This document shows, piece by piece, positions 43,717 through 55,062 of a stretch of DNA of 64,000 nt (position 1 is its first letter; each line of letters begins with the position of its first letter). The stretch lies in NCBI GenBank assembly GCA_027922465.2, contig BQMF02000034.1, positions 124,001 to 188,000 of the forward strand, given 5' to 3'. The notes beneath the pieces were generated by a model, which did not search any database, was not told the DNA's origin, and saw only the letters and a list, made by a program, of their open reading frames with translations. Source of the stretch: Turritopsis dohrnii. Taxonomy: Eukaryota; Cnidaria; Hydrozoa; Anthoathecata; Oceaniidae. A program made the position numbers and the translations under genes.

Positions 43717-43919
43717 CGGCTCGTTTCCAGGTCTCTATTACTTTTTGCTGACAAAGCTATATATCAGCATCCAACACTGTTACTATGGCGAATTTTGCTT
43801 TAACTTATGTCCAGTTGAATACTGTTCCATTTTCTAAAATTTCGTATCCCTTACCTGAACAGATCCCCATTTATAGGTTTGTCAGCAAAAAACAGAAGAG
43901 ACCTGGAAACAAGCCAGGG
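43717..43919. repeat. Foldback pair, ~40-bp arms
   Basis: The left arm, with GTTTCCAGGTCTCTATTACT and TTTTTGCTGACAAAG, is the inverse of the right arm, with GTCAGCAAAAAACAG and AGAGACCTGGAAAC. The loop is ~120 bp. It is probably the core of a MITE; no target duplication was confirmed. Confidence 0.6.
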
Positions 43920-44680
43920 TAACTATAGGGTAACTATGAGTCGGCCGTTTTCAAAAAGTTTGACTTACCGGGAGCTCCGCTTAACTGGGAGTCAAATACT
44001 TTTCCCATTTTCTTAAAGTGTTCGAATTAACGGACTGCTACTACTGCACAACGTATTTTATCAATAATAACGACAAAAACTTTCTAACAAATATTTTATT
44101 TGGGTTTAGTGATCTTAAATTATCTGGGGTGCTTTAATGACTAAAAATTGCCTTCGCACTAGATTTCACTTAACAACGCCCCGAAAGGCCCTCAGTTGAA
44201 GAAACTTCGTGAAAATTTTGAAATGCCCTTTACGGGCTTTTCCTTTTGGAAGTTCGATCCTGTTTTCGATGAATTATTGCAAAAACCTACAAGGGAAGTG
44301 TCATGTTCTACAACCTGATTTTGAGGATGAAAGAAATGATAGGAGACTTCAAAAGAAAAATACAAGTCTTTAGAAGACAAAAGTTGATGGAAACTAAAAT
44401 GAAATGAAATACTAATATATACTGTTGTTATCATGTTCAATAATCAATCCCTAATATGTAACATATGATATAATGTGTTTGGTTACAAGTTCTTAAGAAG
44501 AAGGGCTACAAATGTTGTTTAAAAATAAAAACAGAAAGTTTTAGTGAATAGCAAGATTTCTTTTCAGTAAAAATACAGGTATATCAGAAAATATCAAAAA
44601 GCAAAATGCATTTGTCGGTACAAAGATGTGAGCAAAGCACAGAAAAAATAAAATAAAGACTCCTAAAACAAATCAAATCT
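43920..44680. other. Non-coding stretch downstream of the HECT gene
   Basis: This contains the probable 3' untranslated and flanking sequence of the minus-strand HECT gene. No other gene or repeat is supported. Confidence 0.5.
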
Positions 44681-47600
44681 TCACCAAAATTCCTCACGCG
44701 ACAAAAAATTGGAAATAATTCGCTTTAATTGCTCATAGGTTGCAAAGTATCTAGATACCTGGCAAATGTTCGAACATGTCTGTCCCCTTGGTAGCATGTT
44801 CTCTTCCCTTCGTTCACCGTTAAAAGTGATTGTTATCTCATCTGGCATGACCTCAGTGCCCGTGCAAAAACGTAGGAAAGAGCAAACGTCAGCATGTGGA
44901 GCTGTGACAAGAAAGGTTTCGAGGAACGATGATGATCTCTGTTCTGAAGCAAGCAAGATAGGATCTTCTGAATGTTCGAACTTTAATTTTTTCAGTAACT
45001 CTGTACCGTTTGGTTTGCACGAATCCAGAAATGAGTAGAAGTCCTTCTCCGATCCTGGAAACAGAAATGGTTTATACCTTCTAATGGCTTTACCCAGTAA
45101 ATTTGAAACAAAGCTGCACTTAACAATAACGTTATGCCAAGCTAAGTTGGTAATGTCATTGTGAAACGTAAGCGTGCTTGGGGTATGGTTTAAGCCGCTG
45201 ATCCCATAAAATGCAGTAAGTTTTCCAATAACGACATCATCAAAATGATTCGATGTTTCAGCTTGACGGATGGTTTGCTGTGTTGCATCATCAAGCGATA
45301 AAATAAAATAATCTTCTACTGCTGCAATGGAAGGGAAACTACCAGTAACTGCATGAAACAGGAAAGAGTAGTTGATGGATACTGGCAAAAACGATGTTAA
45401 TATGTACCCATGGATCAATATTTTGCCGACGGTTTCTACATCAAGTGGATCGATAAACTTTCCTGGTGAAATAATTGGCAACTTGTTTTGGTTGCCACAA
45501 AATTCATCCTCCAAGAATCTTTTCCAAAAACAGGAAAAAAATTCTTTCGTGACGCCACTTAAGTCCACTGCGTCTTCACCTTTGAATTTGACTTCCAACT
45601 TATAGTCTCCCAGGTTTTCATTGGAGGTGTAAAGATTTAGAACATCTCTCACGATATTTTCCCGAGAGACTTCAACTTCTTTCGCTGGCTTAAGCCTTTG
45701 AAAAGCGTCCATGCGTCTTGAATTGATATCAATGTTACCCTTGGTTTGTGTTTCCACATCATCAAACACGGATGCCACGACAGTTGTTTGGGCGATAGTA
45801 GCTTCTGCGTTGTGATATAAAACACGATTAAGCATAGGAGAGCTACCCGAGGGTGTTACGCTATCTGATGATAGACCAATATCTGTTGTGCATATCACCA
45901 CAATTCCAGAGTATTTATGGGATTTTAATTGTCTTGGTGTTGTCGCGGACAATTTTTCTAATTGTTTTCTTTTATTCAGTTTATACAGAAAGTAAGGGTT
46001 GTTTCTCAGTCGTGGGAAGATTTCCCTCAGTTTTGCATCAAACTGTGCAGGTGAAAGGCTCAATGATATTGACATGTCTTTCGGCTTTAATTTTTTGAAG
46101 TTATAACACTCACTAGGAAAACCTAAAAGAAATCATACTGTCGTGTTAAACTTTGAGGAGGGAATAAAAATGTTTCGATAAAAGGAAGAATAAAAATATT
46201 AGACACAAACCATATCCTTGCTGCATGTGACTGGTGAGCAAAGGATCTGCTCCATTTAAGAAGCATGGCAGCCTTGAAGCTTCAGGAAGATGGTAAAACT
46301 TAGCTTTTACGCTCCATGCTTCGGGTCCTCTTTTCCTTTAAGTTGATTGGCGCTGTTCATTATTGTTTCCAGCGCCCAAATGTCTTATCAAACTAATGTT
46401 GTTTAAACACCTTGCAGCATTGAGTTGAAAATCTTCATCGCTGTGATCTACAAAAATTCATATGTGTGTTATTAAACTACCTATGGGCTAAAAATGGAAT
46501 GTTTGTTCTTGATGACAGGTAGTGCAAAGCTGACTTTTCTTAAAATTTCAAAAGGAAAACTACGATGGTTATATCTCCTTTGTTGTCACATACCTGACAT
46601 GTTTAAGTCCAAATCAAATTCCCTAGGTGGAGTAACTGGGTTTTCTTCGATGTTATTGATATAAAAAGTTGATGGACCTAAGAAGTAATATTCCAACAAA
46701 AAACGTTAAAATAGCGATGTAAAAAAAGAAATCAGAAAACAACAAAAAAAGCAACAGAAGAAACAGCATAAGATTATCCATAACTATACTTTGGCTAGCA
46801 GCTGCACTTGCGACGGGAGTGTCCACATCAACTATGTTCATAGTTATTGGTTGCACTAAAAACAATTATTCTGTGTTTACATGTTAGGGTCTATGAAGTG
46901 AATTCATGTTAGAAGGTGAGAGGAGAAAGATACAATACAGAACTTTTATGCAGAAGAGATGCTTTCAAAAGAAAAAGAAAACGAACAAGTAATGATCAAT
47001 ACGTAAGACTGAAAAACAATTCACTTTTCCATTAGATCTGCCTCTGCAAGTATTAAAGAATGAACGATGATGCTACGAATTACACAAACATTATTTAAAA
47101 AATATGTGGATTTGTTGCAAAATTTGTGAAAACGCAAATATTACTTCTATTCTGAGTTACTTCTCCCCACGTCATTGAGTGTGTTTATTAAAGTTCACGA
47201 TGCACTCAATAAATGCAGGAAAACTTGTATGCTTTAAACGTATTGGTTATAAATTCTAGCATGGACTGATAATAGAGATCATAGAATAAGGTTGTAAGGA
47301 AGTTGTACCATTGGCCGTTGGTTGTGGTGAAACTGTAGAGGCAGTTGTCGCGGTACTAGCATCTAAATATAATTTTTAAGAAAAATCTTTTTACTTAAAG
47401 GTAGAAGATCTTAATAATCAGTAAATACAGTTATAAAATGGGAATGAAAAAGCATTTTGATCAGGAAACTAGAATTTCTACGTTAACCTTCTAAAAATTA
47501 TATTCCAATTACCTTGATTGTTGTAGCGATTTCCCATCATTGGTGGAAAGAGCAGTCCTAAATCAAAATTGGGCATTTGTACTTTCAATGAAAAAAATAA

Positions 47601-48496
47601 ACAAAAAAGCAACAACGGCAACTTTTACTCTCGTTTTTATTTATCGCCGTTTCACCTTGTCTTACGTAGATGTTTCGCCAAAATATATCAACTACACCTA
47701 TCGATGAGCACTGTGTTTGGCCATCGAGATATGGAATCGGTTCTAACTTATGAAAACGCATACTGTAGACTTCACTGTTATCATGGACGTATAAAAATAT
47801 ATACGTCCATGCTGTTATTCATTATTTTTACAGAAATCCTTGTCAATTTCAAAAGCATTAACCAATCAGTATTAAAGACAGTATTAAAGACAGTGATTTT
47901 AGCCTAACAAATGAAAATATAATAATGAATTTTAAGGATTTTTGTGCCATGTCCCTGATGGTCGTTGTCAAATGCAATTTTAAAAAAAATGAAAATAAAA
48001 AAGAAATTCCTAAAAACTCCGAGGAAGATATCATTATAAGCTTGGGGGTGGTTCTTACACACTAAATTAAATGAGTTGATTGTTAAACACGATTTCTTTC
48101 TGCATGAATAGTTTGACGTCTTGAGGAACAATACGCTCATTGTTTGTGATGAAGAAAATCAAATTGATAGATTCTTTACAAAATAGGAAAGAACACATTG
48201 TTAAAAATGATGATAAGAAGCTTTTCTATGTTGAAGCAACGTGTGTATGAACACAAATACTTCAATATAAAAATCATAAGTTATTGCGCGGTCGTCACGC
48301 CATATCATCTATCGTCCAATATCTGTTCACCTCCCTTTTAAAATAGATACACACACAACACACAAACACACACACACCGGGGGAAATAAGAAAACGTGTG
48401 GGGTTCTTACAGGGATCACAAAATTTATTGGATACTTACTAGTACTGGGAACGGAGACATTTTCTATGGTGATTTCATCGGGAAGATTACTGCTCC
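44681..48496 (-). CDS. HECT-type E3 ubiquitin ligase gene, at least six exons
   Basis: Exons in transcription order: 48496-48440, 47557-47513, 47362-47309, 46855-46790, 46677-46594, 46122-44681. All five upstream exons have consensus splice sites and are symmetric (phase 1-1), so each can be skipped without a frame change; they encode Ser/Thr/Pro-rich linker. The last exon carries the HECT domain: VVDLSG-like DAVDLSGVTKEFFSCFWKRF, IGKLTAFYGI, and the catalytic Cys in LPRGQTCSNICQVSRY, ending in FLSREEFW and TGA 44681-44683. A 37-bp candidate exon (46447-46411) has splice sites but would break the frame. HECT ligases take ubiquitin on that Cys and pass it to substrates. It resembles G2E3-like HECT families of cnidarians and fish, from memory. 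The start codon lies further right or was lost to the transposons there. Confidence 0.75.
48345..48379. repeat. (CA)n microsatellite
   Basis: An imperfect ACACAC run lies in the intron or flank upstream of the first HECT exon found. Confidence 0.8.
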
Positions 48497-48506
48497 CTAT
48501 TTATAT

Positions 48507-48752
48507 GTGTTTACACGTGTTTTTACTTCAGTTTCATCCCGGGAGGAAGTGTTTACATGTCTTTTTTAGCGAATTTCATCCCGGGATGAAATCTCATCCC
48601 TGTCCCAGAGACGGGGATGAACTCATCCCGGGATGAGATTTCATCCCGTCTAAAACATGTAAACAACATAAAGGCTTTTACCAGACACAGGGAGCAACTC
48701 ATCCCGGGATGAGTTTCGTCCCGGGATGAAAGTTTACGTGTAAACCCCCTCT
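48507..48752. mobile_element. Harbinger-type MITE built of CATCCCGGGATG palindromes
   Basis: The ends are inverted (GTTTACACGTG...TTTCATCCCGG at the left, the inverse of GGGGGTTTACACGTAAAC at the right). Inside, the 12-bp perfect palindrome CATCCCGGGATG recurs at about 48587, 48626 and 48702, with CATCCCGG or TCCCGGGATGA half-units between. The G-run start and CCCG blocks parallel Harbinger-1 at 8.4-11.2 kb. No gene. Confidence 0.6.
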
Positions 48753-49597
48753 TAGGGACTTTACGCAAACGCGACGGGTGAATAAGAGGACGGCGTTGTA
48801 ATGATCGGTCGTCATTTTTCGCCGTCTTGTTTTTATCATACTTACGCATTTTAGCGGGAACGCGAGTTTAAAATGTAAACAAACAAAATGGCTGCTCTAA
48901 GGAATGTCAGAAATGCATTACTTGAAGCACATTATGATCAGATAATCGATGACGAAGAATTCATTCTTCTTTATGATTTTAACAGATCTACTCACATAGA
49001 TTATCCCTACTGGAATTATGAAAACTTTAATTTTGTAAACATAACTGGCGAAGAATGCTGGTCTGAGTTTCGATTCCACCACAATGACATATATGAACTT
49101 AGAGAAATTTTGCATATTCCAGAAGAGGTTATTACATATAATCGTTTAAATATTGGATGGTATTGAAGCATTGTGCATATTTTTAAAAAGGTTTGCCTAC
49201 CCCTGTCGTTACTCAGATTTTTATCCCACGATTTGGTAGGCCAGTCCCACAATACAGTATAATTTCCAATCACATTTTGAATTTGCTATATAATGATTTT
49301 CATCACTTACTCGAAGATTTAAACCAGCCCTGGCTGACTCCCAGGTGTTTAGAAGAGTTCTGCAATGTTATACATCAAAGAGGGGCTGCTTTAGATAACT
49401 GTTGGGGCTTTATTGATGGGACAGTGAGGCCTATTTGCAGACCAGGAAGAATGCAAAGTGTTCTGTACAACGGACATAAAAAAGTACATGGACTGAAATT
49501 CCAATCCATTGCAACACCAAATGGTCTCATAGCTAATTTGTATGGTCCAGTTGAGGGTAAAAGACATGATAGTGCCAAGTTGGCAATGTCACAGATA

Positions 49598-51420
49598 CCG
49601 GGTATGGCAAAAAAAACGTCCCCAAAGTTGAAAACTTGATGTAGCTTCGTCAAATGATCGAAATGATTTGAAACTTCACAGGTTTGTTTTTACACCTATT
49701 TTTGATGTTTCCTGATAGTTTAAGAGCTTAACGACGTTTTTTCTAAAAGATATAAAAATTTTCCGAAAACATATCAAAAATCACTTGTTTATAGATTTGA
49801 CGTCAAAAGAAATTTTTCATTTTCCCTGTTCAGCGCCCGGTTTATTCTTGAATTCATTTTGACTTTGTTGTTCTTCATGAAGTCATTGCAGTGGCCACTG
49901 ACGTCCCTGGTTAATGAAGACACTGCAATGTGTAATTACTAACAGTCACGCAAACCGAAAATCATCTTCAGTTTGATCTAGAAACACCTGCGTGAAGTCA
50001 ATATGGTTTTTTCAGATGAAGATAAAGCCATTATCAAGCACTACCACGAGAAAGGATATTCTGCATATCGTATTTGGAAAGACAGACCTGAAAAGAATTG
50101 GAAAAAGAAGTCAGTAACTCGTTTGATTAAAAGATATAAGGAATTTGGAACAATGGAAAGGCAAAAAGGCTCTGGTCGTCCAATCACGGCAACAACAACA
50201 CAAAATCAAAATGCTGTTGAGGAATTGGTATGTTCTCAAGAAGAAGCCCCGGGAACTCATGTCACCCCAAACAACATAGCCAAGATTTTGAACATCTCGG
50301 ATCGATCTGTGCGACGAATGGTGAAGTCGAAAGGAATCAAACAATTCAAACGTTTGAAAGCTCCCTCAATGAACGAAGGGACACGTGCAAGACGAGTCGA
50401 ACGAGCCGAATCTCTTTACGAAAAATTTTCACGAAATCCTCGCATGGTGGAAAGAGCAGTATTTCAAGACGAGTGTGATTTTCCTTTACAGGTACCACTC
50501 AACAATCAAAACAACAGAGTGTATTACAAAGGAAACAAAAAGGATGTGCCTGAAAAGAATCTTTTCCACACTTCGGATCGTCAATCAATCAAAGTGATGG
50601 TATCCGCCGCTTTCACATGGCATGGTGTAAGCAAACCAATATTCGTCAACCAAAATGGTCTTAAAATTAACGCTAAACGATACCATGATCATTTGAAAAA
50701 GGAATTGTTTCCGGCTATCCGTAAGATTTACCCTCGCAATGATTGGATTTATATGCAGGACGGAGCAACTTCCCATACCAGTAGATTAGTTCAAAATTTC
50801 CTTGAGGAAACTATTCCACGACGTTATGTCAAGAAGGATCAGTGGCCCCCTAAATCACCAGACGCGAATCCACTCGACTATTATTTTTGGAGTCGAGTTA
50901 AAGATAAAGTATACGAGGGAAGACTCAACAAACATTTTACTTCAGAGGATGAAATGATTCGGAAAATCAAATCGGTCTGGAAAGAATGTGCATCAAATCT
51001 TTCCGAGATCCGAAAAGCAATGAAACAATTTACAGAGAGACTTAAAGCAGTAAACGACTGCAACGGCTCTTCAATCAAAATGCACTTTGCATAAACGTTT
51101 TGTAAATTTCATATTCTTTTAGTTTTATGAATAGATTTGTGGATTTGTCATTGTCTAGTTCAATGAAATTTTGTAATTGATATAAAATTTCATTTTGATC
51201 ACAGTAAGATATTGACGTCAATTCTATAAACAAGTGATTTTTTATATGTTTTCGGGAAATTGCTATATCTTTAAGAAAAATTGTCGTTTAGCTGTCAAAC
51301 TCTCAGGAAATATCAGAAATAGGTGCGAAAACAGCCCTATGAAGTTTCAAATCATTACGATCATTTGACGAAGCTACATCAAATTTTCAAATTTGGGGAC
51401 GTTTTTTTTGCCATACCCGG
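49598..51420 (+). mobile_element. mariner-type element, complete
   Basis: It has ~80-bp inverted termini starting CCGGGTATGGCAAAAAAAAC (49598), with the inverse ending at 51420. The repeats continue through CGTCCCCAAA, TGATGTAGCTTCGTCAAATGA and TTTGAAACTTCA. TA flanks both ends (49596-49597 and 51421-51422). A single intact transposase lies inside. A secondary inverted pair occurs internally (AGTGATTTTT..ATGTTTTCGG near 51235 against 49755). Closing the gap at TA restores Harbinger-2 sequence. Confidence 0.9.
50003..51094 (+). CDS. mariner-family transposase, intact, DD38D by my count
   Basis: An uninterrupted frame of 363 codons. Two N-terminal helix-turn-helix regions bind the termini (KAIIKHYHEKGYSAYRIWKD; NNIAKILNISDRSVRRMVKS), with a GRP-like hook between them (GSGRPITATT). 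The catalytic Asp residues are in VFQDECDFPL, IYMQDGATSHTS and SPDANPLDYYFW. Thirty-eight residues separate the second and third, unlike the 34 of classical mariners and close to the 37-41 range of related groups. Both termini are present and no lesion is visible, so the copy may be active. It inserts at TA. Confidence 0.9.
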   Translation: MVFSDEDKAIIKHYHEKGYSAYRIWKDRPEKNWKKKSVTRLIKRYKEFGTMERQKGSGRPITATTTQNQNAVEELVCSQEEAPGTHVTPNNIAKILNISDRSVRRMVKSKGIKQFKRLKAPSMNEGTRARRVERAESLYEKFSRNPRMVERAVFQDECDFPLQVPLNNQNNRVYYKGNKKDVPEKNLFHTSDRQSIKVMVSAAFTWHGVSKPIFVNQNGLKINAKRYHDHLKKELFPAIRKIYPRNDWIYMQDGATSHTSRLVQNFLEETIPRRYVKKDQWPPKSPDANPLDYYFWSRVKDKVYEGRLNKHFTSEDEMIRKIKSVWKECASNLSEIRKAMKQFTERLKAVNDCNGSSIKMHFA

Positions 51421-52050
51421 TATATCCCAGACTACAGCAACATGCTGTAGATACAAATGGTAGACCTCTTTGCATATATGGAGACCCTGCGTATCCCTTA
51501 AGACCACAGCTACAGGCACCATTCGGGAATGCGACACTGACACAACCTCAGCAAGATTTTAACACATCAATGAGTCAAGTACGATCCTCAGTTGAGTGGT
51601 TATTTGGGGACATAACAACTTGGTTTGCTTTCATTTATTTTAAAAAGAATCTCAAAATTGGTCTCAGTAGTGTTGGAAAGATGTATCTGGTTTGTGCTTT
51701 ACTGATGCTAGAACGTGTCTCTATGGAAGTACAACAACAGAGTTTTTTAAATTGGACCCACCAAATATAAGACAGTATTTTGTATAAACCATCTGCAAGT
51801 TTGCAATTCTTCATGTCATAAAACTATATCAAAACAAAATACAGAACTATATTATAAGCTAAAAATATATCTCTTTCCTAATAAATAATATGCATTATAC
51901 ACATCTATGTAAGAGGTTATACGTATGTTAGTCGAGCAACAAAACATATCAATAAAAGAAAACATCAACTACAAAAATGTTGGTGTTTATTTTTTTGCAA
52001 CAAATTCCATGAATTGTTGAAACATAACAGTTGTTTGCTGCATACTTTGT

Positions 52051-52605
52051 CTAAGTAATTGCAAGTTCTTTTTCCTTAAGTTCCTTTTCTCTTAAGGACT
52101 TTTCCTTCAGATAGGCCATAGTTTCTGTACTAGTACGTCTAGATCGTTTACTTTCATTTGGAGTGTCATTAGGTTCAGAGAGTTTACGCTTTTTGGTTTC
52201 ACTAAAAGTTTCCATGGCACATAATCGTTGCTCTTCAGCATTTCTTGTTTCTTTCTCAAGTAATTTTTTCTTTTCACCACTTTCTTCTTGAAGCAACCTC
52301 TCAGTTTCACTAGCCTTCTCGACAATTTCTCTTATAAATGTGTTTTTCTCTGTTTCTTCTTCATCAATTCCAGTTGCTCGTTCATTTGCTCTATCTTCAG
52401 CTTTAAAATTTTCAATTAGTAAAGTATATCGATCTCTAACAGCTCTTTTTGTTACATCAAATTTAATTTCTGTTAACGAGTTTAATTCAGTGGCAATTAA
52501 TTGCCATGTTTGACCTCTTTGTTTGGACCCAAATTTGTGATTGTATGGCTCTACTAGCAAGCACTCTTTCGCTAAGAGTACATCATGTTTGTCGGTCCAG
52601 GTCAT
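52051..52605 (-). CDS. Myb/SANT-like DNA-binding protein of Harbinger-2
   Basis: I choose ATG 52605 because MTWTDKHDVLLAKECLLVEP opens the Myb/SANT domain; the frame is open further upstream only because it runs into the pogo-like element's terminal repeat. The domain continues GQTWQLIATELNSL and VTKRAVRDRYTLLIENF, followed by long charged coiled coil (EKKKLLEKETRNAEEQ), a nuclear signal (KKRKLSEPN, ESKRSRR) and a Lys/Glu end. The ~184 codons are intact. It would bind Harbinger termini together with the transposase. Confidence 0.75.
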   Translation of the reverse strand: MTWTDKHDVLLAKECLLVEPYNHKFGSKQRGQTWQLIATELNSLTEIKFDVTKRAVRDRYTLLIENFKAEDRANERATGIDEEETEKNTFIREIVEKASETERLLQEESGEKKKLLEKETRNAEEQRLCAMETFSETKKRKLSEPNDTPNESKRSRRTSTETMAYLKEKSLREKELKEKELAIT

Positions 52606-54088
52606 TGCTTTGCTAGAAAAATATAACAAAACACTTGTTGATTTGGGCAAATACAGGTGGTTGCACCCCAAAACCCACGCAAAAAACCAGGGCGTTATAT
52701 TATGAGCTGTGTTGATTATTGGATTTTTTTTATTATGCCAATTAAAACTTTGGCCCAATAATGGTTCTTCCTGGGGTATCTGATTATTCATATGCATCTC
52801 TTTATTTTATTACAGGGTATTGAAGTTGGTACTATTTTTTTTCACGCACCCCAAAACCCGCAAACTCTATTTTGGCTGTAATTTCATAAATAATAATGCT
52901 AGAAGTGTGTTTTTTTGCATGAGATCTTTACATTTAATTGTCTTACTAGTGAAAAGAAGTTTGCAAACTTAGTCCAAGCCATATACCCCAAAGTACTACA
53001 AAACCCACAATGCAGGCACCCCAAAACCCACATTGGCATTTTCCAAATTTTAAAAATTTGGGCCAAGATTCCAAAAAAAAAACTTTTTGAGGTTTTACTT
53101 GGATAGTTACTCCACCTAATAAGTCATTCATTTGATTGATAAGAAACTTGATAGTGTACAGTAAATATATTTCATTGTTAACCTATTTTTTAAATTTAGA
53201 CGAAAGCGGAGGCATTAGTTGCAAGAAAGCAAACAAATGAAAAAGAAGAACAGTTGAAGGCAGCTAAGGCCTGGTGTATTGCAAATGGCAAACGTGGATA
53301 TGCAGTGCTTAAAACAGGTCAATTTCCATTGATAAAGGACCGCAAGACAATTAATAAGCGACTTGATGGCAAAGTTGTAACTGGTGAAGAAAGATCGTAT
53401 TGTAAAATCTTAACGTCACAAGAAGAAGATACGATTGTACAATATGTGAAGAACAAAAACAGGTGTATGCAGGCAATAAACACAAAGGAGCTTGAAAAAT
53501 TGATACTTGATGTCCTTCGAGTGCGAGACTACACCAACAGAAAGCTAAAAGGTGGGCGGAAATTTGTCAAGCTGTCACCAAATGCAAAAACAGCATTGGA
53601 GAAAAAAAGGTACATCCCTTATGAAATCTGTTTTGATTTGTTCATGCCTTTCATTTGAATGCTTTGTTTAGTAGAATTAAAATATTGATGTTTTAATTGT
53701 AGCAAAATACATGCAAATGATATTTTAACAAATTGCTTACACAGGTTGAGTCGGTCGTTTTGGCTACGATTTCATGCAAAGCACAGCAGTCATACCATCA
53801 AAAGACAAGGCAAAGTTTCCATCAACCGCCCCTGAATTGCAGTCGTGAAATGACATGCAATCATTTGGGTAAATTGTGATGGCCTTTTTTTATTTTTACA
53901 GAATATTTGAAAACTGTTTACAGTAAACTCACTGATTTTTTTATTTTTTATTGATGAATAAGCCTTTTTGATCTTAAGATTTTGTGTGGTTTGGAGTAAA
54001 ATATGTAATAGAACTTAAAATAAGAAAAAATTATTTAAATTTTCAGATTCTTTGGCAGAAGAGCTTATTGAAGCTGGTATTATGAAGA

Positions 54089-54392
54089 ATGCTCAACAAG
54101 ACGACAAGGGGATCTGGAAAGGAGATATAGATACAACGAGAATTTTTAACTGCGATGAAACACCACAATTTATTAATTATGGTGTAGATGGCACTTGTTC
54201 TGGTTTGTTTTATGCTGGTAAAGGAGACGCTTGTCAGAGGATGTAACGTGAAAACAGAGAATGTGTCACAGTGCAACCATTTGTATCATTTGCAGGTTAG
54301 AAGCAGATTCCAAATTGTTGGATTGGGTTTAAAAAATAGTTTGTTAAAAATTGTCACGCCTAGCTACTAGGTGAAATTGCTAGTTTCTTTAA
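54089..54392 (+). repeat. Inverted duplication, left arm (original locus in pogo exon 3/intron 3)
   Basis: This arm runs from ATGCTCAACAAGACGAC to GCTAGTTTCTTTAA and is matched by 55806-56110 on the opposite strand with no difference that I could find, including an identical 60-codon open frame. The arms sit ~1.4 kb apart, one outside and one inside Harbinger-3. Confidence 0.9.
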
Positions 54393-55062
54393 CTTTCTTT
54401 AACTTTGGATGATTTACCTAGCACAGTGTTGAAACTGCACGTGACATTTAAAAAAGATAATAAAAAGGAATTTGAAAATGTTTTTCTAGTTTCTGCTAGT
54501 CACCTGTGACAAAATCTTTATAACTCATACAATTAACAACAAGAGATATGTAACTGATCACCTTCATTTTAGGTGATGTGTGCATGTGCCAAGTGATTTT
54601 CAAATCAATAGGAATAACAAGTGCAATGGTCCCTGCTGTAGCTGCAGAAAAAATACCTCACCTTCTAATTAGCACTGCTGAAAATGGAGTTTCTACTCAC
54701 CAAACCTTTCTTGCTGCTGTCCGTGAATTTGATGAGTACTTGGAGCTGAAAGGAGTTGAAAGGCCAGTAGTTTTACTATCAGATGGACATAGTTCTCGTC
54801 TGAACCACGAGGTTCTTGAATTCCTCCTGTCAAAAAAAATACAGCTGTTTGTGACACCACCGGACACAACAGGAGTTACTCAACTTTTGGACCAGTTGAA
54901 CAAGAACATTCATCAAGAGTAGGCTGTTTTAGCAAGACGACGCGGACGTCATTACAAGACGGCGTTGTCATTACAGAATGACGCGTCTTCGATTTTTCGA
55001 AACTTTGTTTTAGCGCGAATTTTGAAAAGAGGACGCGGTGTAAACAAATATGGCGGACTTAA

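Larger units (their letters stand above)
48888..51782 (+). pseudogene. Harbinger-2 transposase, interrupted by mariner
   Basis: It starts at ATG 48888 (MAALRNVRNALLEAHYDQ). A shift near 49155 leads to IEALCIFLKRFAYPCRYSD, and another to the open frame 49193-49597 with the first Asp (WGFIDGTVRPI) and FQSIATPNGLIA. The mariner enters at the TA 49596-49597. After it (51423 on) the frame gives CIYGDPAYPLRPQL (second Asp) and SSVEWLFGDITTWF (Glu). A last shift near 51712 precedes the natural end. All three catalytic residues are still recognisable. The N-terminal region aligns with Harbinger-3, showing that the two are related families. Confidence 0.8.
48753..52651. mobile_element. Harbinger-2, split by a mariner and by the pogo-like element
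   Basis: The left end is TAGGGACTTTACGCAAACGC at ~48753. The order is transposase rightwards (48888-51782), then Myb-like gene leftwards (52605-52051), tail-to-tail as in Harbinger-1. A mariner interrupts the transposase and the pogo-like element cuts the 5' flank of the Myb-like gene. The right terminus should follow at 60913 and beyond, but I do not find the inverse of the left end there, so it is lost or diverged. Confidence 0.7.

Noticed and set aside
44766..45605. Plus-strand frames across the HECT exon
   Set aside because: They are shadows of the minus-strand HECT coding sequence.
46411..46447. Constitutive seventh HECT exon
   Set aside because: Splice sites are present, but its 37-bp length breaks the phase-1 chain; kept only as a possible alternative exon.
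54188..54370. 60-codon frame repeated at 55828-56010 as a small duplicated gene
   Set aside because: It is an out-of-frame reading of the pogo exon 3/intron 3 inside the inverted duplication.
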